Assembly (NCBI GenBank): GCA_003415625.1
Contig: PYIU01000001.1
Location: 4,898,746-4,962,745, forward strand
From: Aquanectria penicillioides
Lineage: Eukaryota > Ascomycota > Sordariomycetes > Hypocreales > Nectriaceae
DNA: 64,000 nucleotides
Direction of reading: 5' to 3'
Part shown: piece by piece, positions 45,163 through 55,378 of the stretch
Layout: each line of letters begins with the position of its first letter
Numbering within the stretch: position 1 is the stretch's first letter
Notes under the pieces: model-generated
Databases searched by the model: none
What the model was told of the DNA's origin: nothing
What the model saw: only the letters and a program-made list of their open reading frames with translations
Position numbers and translations under genes: made by a program

Positions 45163-46118
45163 ATGGCGCCCGAGAAGAAGAACGAGTTCCTGGATGCCGC
45201 AGATAGCGACGAAGATAACGATGTCGGCTACAACTCAGAAGATGATGTGAGGAAGGGCGGCCGCAGCGCCAAGCGGAGGAGGATTGACGACGACAACAAC
45301 GATGATGATCTCGGCAGCGACGTCGACCGCGATGGCAGCGACGATGATAATGAGGACGAGGAGGCAAACCATCAAGAATCGAAAGAAGAAGACGACCAAA
45401 GAAAGTCTAAAAAGTCGAAGCACAAGTTGAATGATTCAGAGGCGGAAGCTCTGCCCGACATCACTCGCCCCTTGACCAAGAAGAACCTGGTCGCCTCAGA
45501 AGCAGCCATCAAGAAGTCCGGAGTCGTTTACCTCTCTAGAATACCCCCTTTATGAAGCCCCAGAAATTGCGCTCCCTCCTGGAGCCGTACGGAACCATCA
45601 ATCGCATCTTCCTGGCCCCTGAAGACCCTACAGCCCACGCCCGTCGTGTTCGCGCTGGCGGCAATAAGAAGAAGACATATACCGAGGGCTGGGTCGAGTT
45701 CATCAAGAAGAAGGAGGCCAAGGCGGTGTGCGAGCTCCTGAACGCTCGCACTATCGGAGGAAAGAAGGGCAGCTACTACCGCGACGATCTGTGGAACCTA
45801 CTGTACTTGAAGGGATTCAAGTGGCACAACCTCACCGAGCAGATCGCGGCGGAGAACGCAGAGCGCACTAGCCGCATGAGAGCCGAGATCACCAAGACGA
45901 CGAGGGAAAACAAGGAGTTTGTCAAGAACGTGGAGAAGGCCAAGATGCTCGACGGCATGCAGGCCAAGGCGAAGAAGAGGAAAGCGGACGAGGGCGACGA
46001 TGGCCCGTCGCAACAGCAGCCTGCGCGGTCGTTCAAACAGGTGCCGATGGCTAACAAGAGAAAGGAAGTGGAGGACCAACCGGGAGAGGTGTCGCGGGTG
46101 CTGAGCAAGATCTTTTAA
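45163..46118 (+). CDS. ESF2: Pre-rRNA processing factor Esf2, frame broken at a C run
   Basis: The first frame (45163-45555) encodes an acidic/basic N-terminus ('LDAADSDEDNDVGYNSEDD', 'KRRRIDDDNNDDD') and 'KKSGVVYLSRIPP', then meets TGA at 45553-45555. The family continues 'FMKPQKLRSLLEPYGTINRI', and this is present from about 45550 in the next frame to the stop at 46118. It covers an RRM-like domain ('GWVEFIKKKEAKAVCELLNA', 'YLKGFKWHNLTEQIA') and a basic coiled tail. One more C in the run 45544-45548 (five C; six expected) would give about 318 residues, close to yeast Esf2 (316). Esf2 is a U3/SSU-processome factor that stimulates Dbp8 in 18S maturation and is essential in yeast, so a real loss would be surprising. 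NMD3 follows on the same strand after 313 bp. Confidence 0.9.
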
Positions 46119-46431
46119 TGAATTCCATGTTTTTAATTCCCCCCCGAGCCCTCGTCTTTTCAGGACGTCATCGCAATATTAGAATACTAGAAGCCTATTT
46201 GCCTGGTTTGTCCTAGCATCGTTCGAGTGGACCCTGGTTTTGAATCCATGCTCAAGTGTGGTTGGTGCATGTGCCCCGCGGGCGAAAAAAAAAGATGCCC
46301 GATAAGCTCTTGGGCGGCTTATCAAGCAGCGGGGCAAACAATTTTCCCACCTTCTTCGTGGTGAGAGTCACGCACTCGCATTCAACACACAAAACATCAC
46401 GAAATAAGTTCCAGAGATATAGTTGCCAAAC
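46119..46431. promoter_or_regulatory. Short spacer between ESF2 and NMD3
   Basis: These 313 bp must hold the ESF2 3' end and the NMD3 promoter. They have a short A9 run near 46286 and no gene. Confidence 0.5.
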
Positions 46432-48049
46432 ATGTCGATGGATCTTGATGACCAGCCGGTGTCTATTGCACACGGCGCCCAGCAGCAGAGCGTTGCTACG
46501 TAAGTCCACCTCGTTTTGCGCACCCCCGCACCCTGCCCTCCCTGCCCACTTTGGCTAAAACATGATTTCGCACCAGTATCCTGTGTTGCAACTGCGGCGC
46601 TCCCATCGATGGAACTACGGCAACTGGCGCTCTTTGCTACGACTGTGTGAAGCTCACCGTCGACATCTCCCAAGGCGTTCAGCGCGAAGCGACCCTCAAC
46701 TTCTGCCGAGACTGCGACCGATGGCTCATGCCCCCACCAGCTGGGTTGTGGCTGCGCCCGAATCCCGCGAACTCCTTGCCCTCTGCCTCAAGAAGCTGAG
46801 AGGTCTCAACAAAGTCCGAATCGTCGACGCCAGCTTTGTTTGGACGGAGCCTCATTCGAGACGAGTCAAGGTCAAGTTGACCATCCAGGATGCCGTCCAA
46901 GATGGTATGCTTCTCCAGCAGAGTTTCGAGGTCGTCTATGTTGTGGCCCACCAGCAGTGCCCTGAGTGTGCCAAGTCCTACACAGCCAACGTCTGGCGAG
47001 CCTGTGTGCAAGTGCGCCAAAAGGTCCTCCACAAGCGAACATTTTTGTTCCTCGAGCAGCTCATCATGAAGCATGCTGCTCACCGAGACACCCTGAACAT
47101 CAAGGAGGCCAAGGACGGTATCGACTTCTTCTTCGCACAAAAGAACCAGGCTGAGAAATTCGTCGATTTCCTCAACTCTGTTGTGCCAGTGAAGGTGAAG
47201 AATTCCCAGGAGCTCATTTCTATGGATGTGCACACTTCCAAAAAGTCATACAAGTTCACATACTCCGCCGAGTTGGTGCCGGTGTGTAAAGATGACCTGA
47301 TTGCCATGCCCATTAAGCTGGCGAAACAGAGCGGAAACATTTCTCCCCTTCTTCTGTGCCACAAGATTGGCACATCTGTTTATCTGATGGACCCCCAGAC
47401 CCTCCAGACATGCGATATTAGTGCGCCAATTTACTGGCGTGCTCCATTCTATTCTCTAACCGACACCAAGGAGCTCGTTGAGTTTATTGTTATGGATATC
47501 GAACCCACCATGAACCAGAAGGGCAAGTGGCTCCTCGCCGAGGCCACTGTTGCCCGAGCCTCTGACCTGGGAGTCAACGACAAGACCTATTTCACAAGGA
47601 CACATCTGGGCCATTTCCTGCAGGCAGGCGACTCAGTCATGGGTTATCTTCTGTCAGGAACCAACTTTAACAACGCAGAGTACGATGCCCTTGAGGAGTC
47701 CAGTACATACTCTTCAACCCTCCCGGATGTGGTGTTGGTGAAGAAGCACTACCCCCGCCGCCGCAAGAACCGCAAGAGGAACTGGAAGCTCAAGCGTATG
47801 AACAAGGACGAAGGGGAGCTATTGCCCAAGAAGGCCGACCAAGAACGTATGGACCAGGAATACGAGCAGTTCCTGCAGGATGTTGAAGAGGACGAAGAGC
47901 TCCGTGCCACTCTTGCTCTGTACAAGTCCAAGAAGAAGGAGATGGATGAGATGAGCATGGCGGAGACAGAGGGAGATGACGAAGCACCACAAGTCGACAT
48001 GGACCAGTTGCTGGACGACTTTGATGAGCTCACAATGCAAGATTCGTAG
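46432..48049 (+). CDS. NMD3: 60S ribosomal export adaptor Nmd3, frame broken at a C run
   Basis: Exon 1 is 46432-46499 and exon 2 starts at 46577 (intron GTAAGT...CACCAG, phase 2+1). Exon 2 opens with the first zinc-binding pair 'ILCCNCGAPIDG' and 'GALCYDCVK', then 'NFCRDCDRWLMPP'. At this point the printed frame goes wrong at the run 46731-46735 (five C). The family sequence 'TSWVVAAPESRELLALCLKK' continues one frame over and stays open to the stop at 48049. It includes the later pair 'CPECAKSY' and a C-terminal acidic/Leu-rich tail ('VDMDQLLDDFDELTM') that should carry the nuclear export signal. With one more C the protein is about 513 residues (yeast 518). Nmd3 binds the 60S joining face and recruits Crm1 for export. 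The family is essential in yeast. Confidence 0.92.
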
Positions 48050-48214
48050 ATGACGTACATGGGACTTACAATGAAAAGAAATGATTGATTGTTCAAGGGA
48101 GGCCGTGTTTCCCGGCCGGGTATTTTGTTTGTGTTTGTGATGAGATTAATGGCGCATCATGTGAGTAGAGCTATAGCGGTAGCTGGAAAATGGAGAATTG
48201 AACAGGTTTCTTGA

Positions 48215-49441
48215 TCACATAAAGGATGGTATGTTATCGGGAGCGGCTTTTTTTGGAGTTGTCCCCTGGTCCACTTTGCGGAACTGTTCCCTTGATTTTT
48301 GTCGCTGCATTCTCCGCTTGGTAATCCCAAATGGATCGTCATCGTCATCGTCGTCGTCGTCGTGGTGCTCGTTTTGACCACGTTTTGGTGTGTCGACCAT
48401 CTTAGAAATTCCAAGTCTACTTGGTGTATAGCCAGGTCGGCTTGACCCTGGAGTAGGCCTAGGACTGGAGCTTGAACCTGCAGCTCGAGGAGTGCTCATC
48501 GGCCATGCTGTTGAGCGACTTGTAGCTGGGGATGAAACCCGTGTGACTCGAGTTGACTTGGTCGCCAAGGATCGAGATGGTGTTGGAGTTTCATTATCAC
48601 TATCATCTGTGGTTTCGTCATCTTGTCCTGTAAGCTGCCGCTTCTTGGATGATGAGGATAGGTTCCGAGTGTCTCTTGGTTTGAGGGGACTGGATAAATT
48701 CGACTGAAAGCCAGCAGCCGCCCTGGTGGTCGCCGTGCCTACGGCACTGGCCGAAATCCACTTCGCTTCTTTGCGGGGGCTCTCCATAAGCCCTCGTAGA
48801 CCGGTCTCTACTGCAGGTAAGCCATTCTCGCAATCATCCCCCCTCATCGCCTTGCGCTGTTTCGCGATACGACGAACCTTCTCCTGACGTTGTCGCGCTA
48901 GAAGGGTCGGGGTGCCGACGACAGGCCGTTCAATCTCCCGGATGGTAGCCGCGTTTTGAGCCTTTGCTAGATTCTTAAGTCTGTTGTACTCTGCACGGTG
49001 AAGGTGAGTTGTGAATTGGTGGGCAATGTTGAGGAATTCATCCTCAACCATGCGATAGCGGTCATCATGACGTGGACCAGGAATCATGAACCTAGTCACA
49101 TGGTGAGACATTGAATGAGAACCAGAGAGCCGAAACTTGGCAGCTACCTTTCAATGGGGACTTCTGGAGGGGGAGATGTAGAGGGACTTCGGACTCCATC
49201 TGAATAAATGAGTTGAGCTGTGAGTTAAGGATTATGGGGTATTGGTGGAGGGAGTACCTTCTGAATCGAGGTCGCGTTCGCGGCGCGCTTTGTTGAACGG
49301 AGTGCGCGAGGCGGGCGAAGACACCACGGGCGCACTTGGTGATCTCGATGTTGCCGGCCGCGGACTTTCTGGGTTCAGAGATTGCTTTTTTTCCGGCGCT
49401 GGGCTTGCTTCAGACGTTTTCCACGGCAGCCGGCGCGTCAT
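48215..49441 (-). CDS. Conserved-looking fungal protein of unknown function, basic and Ser-rich
   Basis: Exons 49441-49258, 49199-49148 and 49091-48215 join with phases 1+2 and 2+1 to give about 370 residues. Introns are GTACTC...TTCAG and GTAGCT...CTAG. The N-terminus 'MTRRLPWKTSEASPAPEKK' is disordered and Ser/Pro-rich. A short folded part, 'DDRYRMVEDEFLNIAHQFTT' plus 'HLHRAEYNRLKNLAKAQN', looks helical and conserved. It is followed by a basic 'RQRQEKVRRIAKQRKA' stretch, 'GLRGLMESPRKE', a long Ser/Thr/Pro-rich region and an Asp10 tract ('HHDDD...DDPFG'). The many basic SP/TP sites suggest a nuclear, phosphoregulated protein; I recall relatives as uncharacterised in Pezizomycotina. The Asp tract is encoded by a GAC/GAT triplet repeat (about 48335-48365). 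Confidence 0.78.
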
Positions 49442-50757
49442 GATGCCGACAGTACTCGCATTGTTGCTGGTGAGTTTGGAGGATTGTGGTGTGAGAGGCC
49501 TGGGCCCAGCTTGTACTGTGTAGCAGAATACTGGCCCCGCTAGGCAACCAAGAGCAAAGACGGCCTTCCCGCGATAGCACTAATACGGCATACCAGAGCA
49601 CAGAAAAGTCCAACCCGGTTTTGAATGGGTAGTGTTTCGTTGTACTCCACATGACTTCACCATGAATCACACATCCTGAAATATTTCTGTTCCTCCGAGA
49701 ATCAGTTCGAGCGCACCGAGTGGTTCGAGTTGCATACAATGTGGCTGTTCATGGTTTAGGCCAAAGAATGCCTTAGCTGAGCACCAAAGTGAGCAAACAA
49801 GTATTCTTGAGTCAATCCGTAATACAAATATTTCATCATTGTTAGGAAATCTGATGAAATAATTGGCCATCTAAAGAGGTATGAATGTCTCGTTGATGTA
49901 CCCTTATAGGTCGAGTTCAACCTGTGTTGGGAGGCCAGTTCCTTGGATATAGAGTGATAGGAGGAGGCAGAAGAGGAAGATGCTTGCTTTGGTTCATTTA
50001 ATTTACCTAGAAGTTAGATATACTAGGCTTATGTGAAATTGCTTTCCAAGCCGTTGGCACAATTCTTCAGCACACTACCGTCTCATGGACGGGGACGAGC
50101 ATGGCCGGTATTCGAGTACATGACAGTTCGAAACATGAGTTTCCAAAATCTAAATGCATCCACCGAGTCCCTCGAGTACTCAAACATCCGTCATCGCCAC
50201 CTCACCTGCGATTTCACCTTGACCGTGCATGCATCGACCGATACCCCAGACGGGATCCGCTCCAGGTGCTAGACTCACACCTCGTTTCTCTCAAACATAG
50301 ATTCAAACCGTCACCGATCTAATGCACAACTAGTGTTCTAGAAGGCTCGGGTTTCTCCAGCAGCAAACCCCTCCATTGGGATCATTTTACAGGATCTTAG
50401 ATTTCCGGATACTGTCGACTTTCATGAGATTTACCGCGAGGCTCCGGGACGGAATCCGTGAGGCTAAACTGGTTCGGGGCAATGGGCATCATTTCGGGGA
50501 CGAAATCCGGCTGCCCTTAGGGCTGCGTTCCGACCCGCTTGACGGCACAGTTATCGCAAATGGCGAATGGCGCTGAGCGAGATGCTGGTGAATTATAATG
50601 GCCACTTTGGGACCTGAGATGCAACTAACCCAAACTCCTTCAGTTCCTGGTAACCGATGGCTCAATGAACTCAATCATGAGCTGCTTGACCATGGTGCAT
50701 GCGCCTATCAACTGGGGCATTTGAGAAAAAGAAAAAGAAAAAAAAAGGCAAGAAACC

Positions 50758-50782
50758 AAAAAAAAAAAAAAAAAAAAAAAAA
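50758..50782. repeat. A25 homopolymer
   Basis: An uninterrupted run of 25 A is preceded by AAAAAG-type imperfect A-rich sequence from about 50725. Confidence 0.9.
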
Positions 50783-51351
50783 GGAAAGGTGCAAGTACCG
50801 TTGGCAGGGAATGTCCACAATCTCTGCATGCTTGGCCAAGGCACTATGCATAGGCATCCATCGGTTAGAACTGCCGAGTAGTATCCAACATCCAGTATCT
50901 ATGATAACGCACAGCTGGGTATTCGTTCACCCATGATGCGCATTTGGAAACTTGCAGATATCTCGACATTCGAGTCTTCTGCAGAAGACAGGTCAAGTTG
51001 GCCATTTGACTCCTTCACCAGCCGCATGACGATTCTCCAAAACGACTTTGACGCATCCGCAAGCCAACCTTCATTCTCCACGTGGAAGACCATGCAAGCG
51101 ATCAAGCCTGTCAAACGTCTTTCTTATCATGAAGTACCCATTCCCCAGATAAGCAACCCCCCCTGCCTTCCCGTTTCACACCCTCCAGAAGGTGAAGCTG
51201 CCAGTCTCCTGCCCCAGCCTACCCTCCACAAGGGCCTGGAGCAACCCTCTCCGGTTTCCCCATGCAAGGCACCATGTCCTTATCGTGGACTTCACCCCTA
51301 CTGCACCAGTTTTTAATAAACGCCGCACAACTGGCCAGCTGATGGGCGGTA

Positions 51352-51551
51352 CAGTGGTTATCCTAGTAACTGGAACGAATTCAGACATCCCTGTTTTGCC
51401 TCGAATCGTTCCGGTTAGAGGGCGAATTCCATAAACAGGGGTGAAAATACTACGAGAAGGACCCAAAACACCCCTGCAAAGAGATGAGAAAATATTCCTT
51501 TTATCGGGCGTTTTCCACACATTGGCGTTCCTGTTACTAGGATAACTACTG
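51352..51551. mobile_element. 200-bp mariner/Tc1-type MITE with 25-bp terminal inverted repeats and TA duplication
   Basis: The left end reads CAGTGGTTATCCTAGTAAC (51352-51370) and continues TGGAACG. The reverse complement of the right end (51551 back to 51527) reads CAGTAGTTATCCTAGTAAC followed by AGGAACG. The 25-bp repeats differ at two positions. Both ends are flanked by TA (51350-51351 and 51552-51553), the target duplication of Tc1/mariner (Fot/pogo-like) elements, whose termini also commonly begin with CAGT. The element is 200 bp with no coding capacity; an inner CCCTGTTT/AAACAGGG pair adds fold-back potential. It is non-autonomous, and a transposase would have to be supplied elsewhere. 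Confidence 0.78.
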
Positions 51552-51856
51552 TAGCTTCAACACTAAGGTAGCCGCGTTGGCTAAGTGGATGGAAGGAGCG
51601 GGCGTGCGACGGCGCGCTCCGTCATCGGAGCCGCAGAGTCAGTCCTTGTGATCGGCTTGCTCACCGTTGACCCGTCCTGAGTGGATACGGCGCAAGGTGT
51701 GCGTGATAGCTTGCTCCTGTCACCGATTTCCCGGCCCCCCGTCTTTCGGCGAAGGATGCTCAGCTCGGGATATTCAGGGCTTTTGGGAAGTTGTTACCCG
51801 TCTTCCTCGATCGGGATTTACGCAGAAAGCCACTATCGCCACTTGCACTGGTTCAG

Positions 51857-51934
51857 TGTGAGTGTGAGTGTGTGTGTGTGTGTGTGCGTGTGTGTGTGTG
51901 CGTGTGTGTGTGTGCGTGTGTGTGCGTGTGTGTG
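51857..51934. repeat. GT-rich microsatellite
   Basis: (GT)n with interspersed GC/GA dinucleotides (TGTGAGTGTGAG, then GTGTGTGC units) forms an alternating tract of about 78 bp. Confidence 0.9.
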
Positions 51935-52303
51935 AAAGCGGCTATCCCACACCCACGCTGCTTTGGGCTCAACACAACAATCAAGCGCAATCTTCACATC
52001 ATGAGAGAGCAGCAAACATCATGCTTTTAACCCAGCATATCAAACCCATATCTCTGACACCTTCGGCTCCGCGTATCTCACCATTCCAACTCGTCCGCTT
52101 GCTGTCCCCACATCCTTCCCAATCTCCTTTCAACCGGAAACCACGATCCTCCACCGCCACAAAGTCATGAATTACTCACACGTAAAACGCACGCCTCTCT
52201 CAATGCGGTCAATTGTCGGAGGGGCGGGGGACCTCCATGTCCATCCCGATTTCCCTTCCCCATAGTCTTTTTTCGTCCCCGATAAGTAGGTACCTAAGGT
52301 GTG

Positions 52304-52323
52304 AAAAAAAAAAAAAAAAAAAA
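52304..52323. repeat. A20 homopolymer
   Basis: A run of 20 A starts nine bases after an AGGTACCT octamer. No retroposon body is recognised upstream. Confidence 0.9.
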
Positions 52324-53176
52324 GGCACCGTCGCATGCGGGGGAAGGAGAGGCCACCCACAACACCAGAAACCCGGCCATGCGGGGGTGGGCTTACCATT
52401 ACGGCCAGCAAAATGTGGGGGATTCCCCAGACAAAGTGACCCCGACTTTTTTTACCCTCCTCCCCTGTGCCCACACAGAACAGAAGGGGAAAAAACTTCC
52501 ATGGCCTCAGCCATTTTCGGGGTTCTGCTTCGTCCCAGCCTTTAACCAACGTAAGGGCAACAGACCCCGAAACTGCGAGATTTCGCCGAACCTCTTTGTA
52601 AAGGAAAAACAACAAGCGCACCACCACACAACCACAAGGGGCCGTATACATGAGCATTGCATTGTGAATCCGATCCCATGTCTTGTCACATAACAACCCC
52701 TGTTCGCGGGTTCTTTTTACTCTGAAAGGTAACTACCAAACTAGGGAGAATACTTTGGGTACTTTCAAGCGAAACCGGATGCGGCCCAATCGGGACGTCT
52801 CCACACATGTTCATGCTTGAGCCAAGAGTGGCGCGCCAAGTGATGCATATGTAGCTGGAAAAATCTGGAGCGGGCCTGGGAGCACTGCCAACAATAGCAA
52901 TGCCACGCGGATAGATAGGGAAATCAAGTGGGAAATGTCTTGGAGCGCAATGGGAAAGCAAAAACATAGATTGTCTCTTGAGACAGAGACACACGCCGAG
53001 AGAATACAAAAGAAGGCATCATATCAGGGTATGTAAATTAAGAGAGGATCGTCCAATACTTTTCGTAGAGACCCCGCCAAAGGTAGGTGAAATGATTGTT
53101 TCCCAAACGCCAAACCGGGGTCTTGCAGGTGACCTCCTCCATGACCTCATACAAACGGTCCAAAGCACGCAATGAT

Positions 53177-54971
53177 TTACTCAAAAACTTCCCGAACAAC
53201 CTTGTCAACAGCCTTGGCAAAGTACTCGACATTGCTGTTGTTGAGACCCGCCATGCTGATACGGCCGTTCTTGGTCATGTAAACATGAGCCTCCTCCCGG
53301 AGTCTCATGACCTGAGCCTCGCTCAAACCAGTGAAACTAAACATGCCAATCTGGTCGGTGATGTGGTTCCATGTGCCGGGGGTCTCAAGCCCCTCCAGCT
53401 TCTCCCGCAGCACCCGACGCATGTCGATGATGCGACCGGACATGGCGCGCAGGTTCTCCTCCCACTCGCTGAACAGCTCGGGGTCGTTGAGGACCGTGCT
53501 CACGATGCGAGCACCGTAAAGGGGAGGGTTGGAGATTTCTGATCGCTGGAGGATGGCCAATTGAGAGCCAATTCGAGCAATGGTTTGGGGAGCATCCTCG
53601 GCGGGGGAGGTGACGGCGTGGAAGCAGCCAGCACGCTCGCCGTAGAGGCCGAAGTTCTTGGCGAAACTCTGAGCGACAACGAGCTCGAAGCCCTGCTCGA
53701 TGAAGTGGTGGACGGCCCAGGCATCGCGGGCGAGGTCGCCAGATGCGAAACCCTGATAAGCGCAATCGAAGAAGGGGAAGTGGCTCTTCTCCCTCATGAT
53801 GGTGGCGAGCTCGGTCCACTGCTCCTGCGTAGGGTCGACGCCAGTGGGGTTGTGCGCGCAAGCGTGCAGCACGAAGATGGAGTGGTCTGGGGCGTTTTGG
53901 AGCGTCTCCTTGAAGCCCTCAAAGTCGAGGCCCTTGGTCTCCTTGTGGAAATAGGGGTACGTGTCAACGGTGAGGCCGACATTCTTGAAAATCTGGTGGT
54001 GGTTGGCCCAGGTCGGGTTCGACACATAAACAGTGCGGTTGCCCCTGTAGAACTTGGCCAAGAACAGGGCGCCCAAGTGGACAGCACCAGTGCCCGAGAT
54101 TGTTTGCAGGGAGGTTGAGCGCTTCTCTGTGAGGGCAGAGGATTCGGCACCGAGGATGAGCTCAGCGGCCTTGGTGGTGAAGCTGTCGATGCCAGCAATG
54201 GGGCCGTACTCGTGGTTGAGCTCAGGGTTGTTGCGGAGGATCTCATCAGCCTGGGAACGCATGCGGGGTCAGTTTTACTGATTCACACAGAGCATGAGGT
54301 TTCTGGACATCGTGGCGGGGCACTGGGTCACTGGGGGGCAAGGGGCGTCGAGACGGAGATGGGTCACTTCGTGTAAATGGCCACATGACTCGAAAAACGT
54401 ATTACGGAGCTTCTGGGAAGCTCAGAGGCAGCTCGCTCGGCGAGTCCGTCTCGCCGGAATTCGCAGAGGAGCATGCGCTCAAGGTTTTTGAGGTCTCAGA
54501 TGGGAGAGAATTGGGGGTATGCGATGTGGGACACGGGAAATGTGGCATGCGACATGCGCCATGCGATATGCCACATGCGACATTCGCGGAGGAGGAACGG
54601 TGAGGATAAAAGTAGGGTCTCATACCTTGTGTACTACGGGCAAAACCCAGGGCTTTGCGTTCTCGTCTCTGTAGGCACCGATACCCTAAGAAAAAGGAAA
54701 CATCGCAAGTTAGCTTCCACGTCGCAAGAAAAAAAAAGGCAAAAGTCAGGAGAGCAGAGGGGCGATGGGAGCTTACCAGATCGACTTTGTAGGGACTCTC
54801 GTCAGCCTTGTAAGCCCTGGCGAGACCGAAGAGAGGATCTTCGGGGGCCTGAGGCACAAGGTCGGCGGGGAAGCTTGAGATAACTGGAGGGGAAGACATG
54901 ATGGGTTTGAGATGACGGGCGACTTGGTTGAGTCGAGAAGAAGGAGAAGAAGAAGACGAGGTCGGTGGCAT
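53177..54971 (-). CDS. Aspartate aminotransferase (PLP-dependent, class I)
   Basis: Exons 54971-54777, 54685-54626 and 54250-53177 are joined in phase 0, giving 442 residues from the ATG at 54971. The second exon is exactly 20 codons ('GIGAYRDENAKPWVLPVV...'), a conserved AAT segment. The enzyme interconverts aspartate + 2-oxoglutarate and oxaloacetate + glutamate. Visible features are 'ISGTGAVHLGA', 'NPTWANHHQIF', 'HNPTGVDPT', the PLP-binding Asp in 'FFDCAYQGF' (about 247), the Schiff-base Lys in 'SFAKNFGLYGERAG' (about 283) and the C-terminal 'GRISMAGLNNSN'. An internal ATG at 54899 ('MSSPPVISSFPAD') would give a 418-residue cytosolic form. The extra 24 residues contain Ser/Arg/His and could be a presequence. 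Introns are GTAAGC/TTAG and GTATGA/CCCAG. Confidence 0.94.
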
Positions 54972-55288
54972 TTTATTATCAGTCGACGTCGAGCTGGGGA
55001 AGGGGACTTGGACACTTGCGCTCTCTTTTGAGCTGGTACCTCTGTGACTCTGACGGGGCTTGGACGACGGTGTCATAGTGGGCTGCGGCCCTGTGGACTT
55101 GGGCCCGTCGGGGGGCGATTAGGGGGGTGGAGGGGCCCTGGGACCGCCGTCTCCGGTGGCCTGGGTGGGGAGAGATGGAAGCCCGGGGAGGAAGGGAAGG
55201 GGAAGGGAAGGGAAGGGGTGGGGAGGGATGGATGGGTGGGAGGGGCGTGTACCTTGGGTTTCGAAGTGAGGTCCACGAAAATGTACCC

Positions 55289-55378
55289 AGGTACCTCTAG
55301 AGAGGGGTGTGGTGCAATGGGAGTGCGCAGGTACCTAAAATGGTACCTCCAAGGTGTACAGTCGAGGTGAAGGTACCT
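55289..55378. promoter_or_regulatory. Cluster of GGTACCT palindromic motifs upstream of the aminotransferase gene
   Basis: AGGTACCT occurs at 55289, 55329 and 55371, and TGGTACCT at 55341; two GGTGTAC variants lie at about 55353 and 55384. The cluster is about 320-400 bp upstream of the aminotransferase start. A binding-site array is a possible reading, unproven. Confidence 0.35.

Larger units (their letters stand above)
49442..53176. other. Long intergenic region with a MITE and simple repeats
   Basis: There are 3.7 kb between the unknown gene and the 3' end of the aspartate aminotransferase. I support no protein gene here. Contents are an A25 run (50758-50782), a mariner-type MITE (51352-51551), a GT microsatellite (51857-51934), an A20 run (52304-52323) and one AGGTACCT (52288-52295). 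An A-box-like string (TTGGCTAAGTGGA at about 51580) is not part of a complete tRNA. Confidence 0.5.

Noticed and set aside
51571..51670. tRNA-like segment (A-box-like TTGGCTAAGTGGA and a GGAGCG/CGCTCC stem)
   Set aside because: No B box (GTTCRANTC) or closing acceptor stem follows at the right distance, so no cloverleaf can be drawn.
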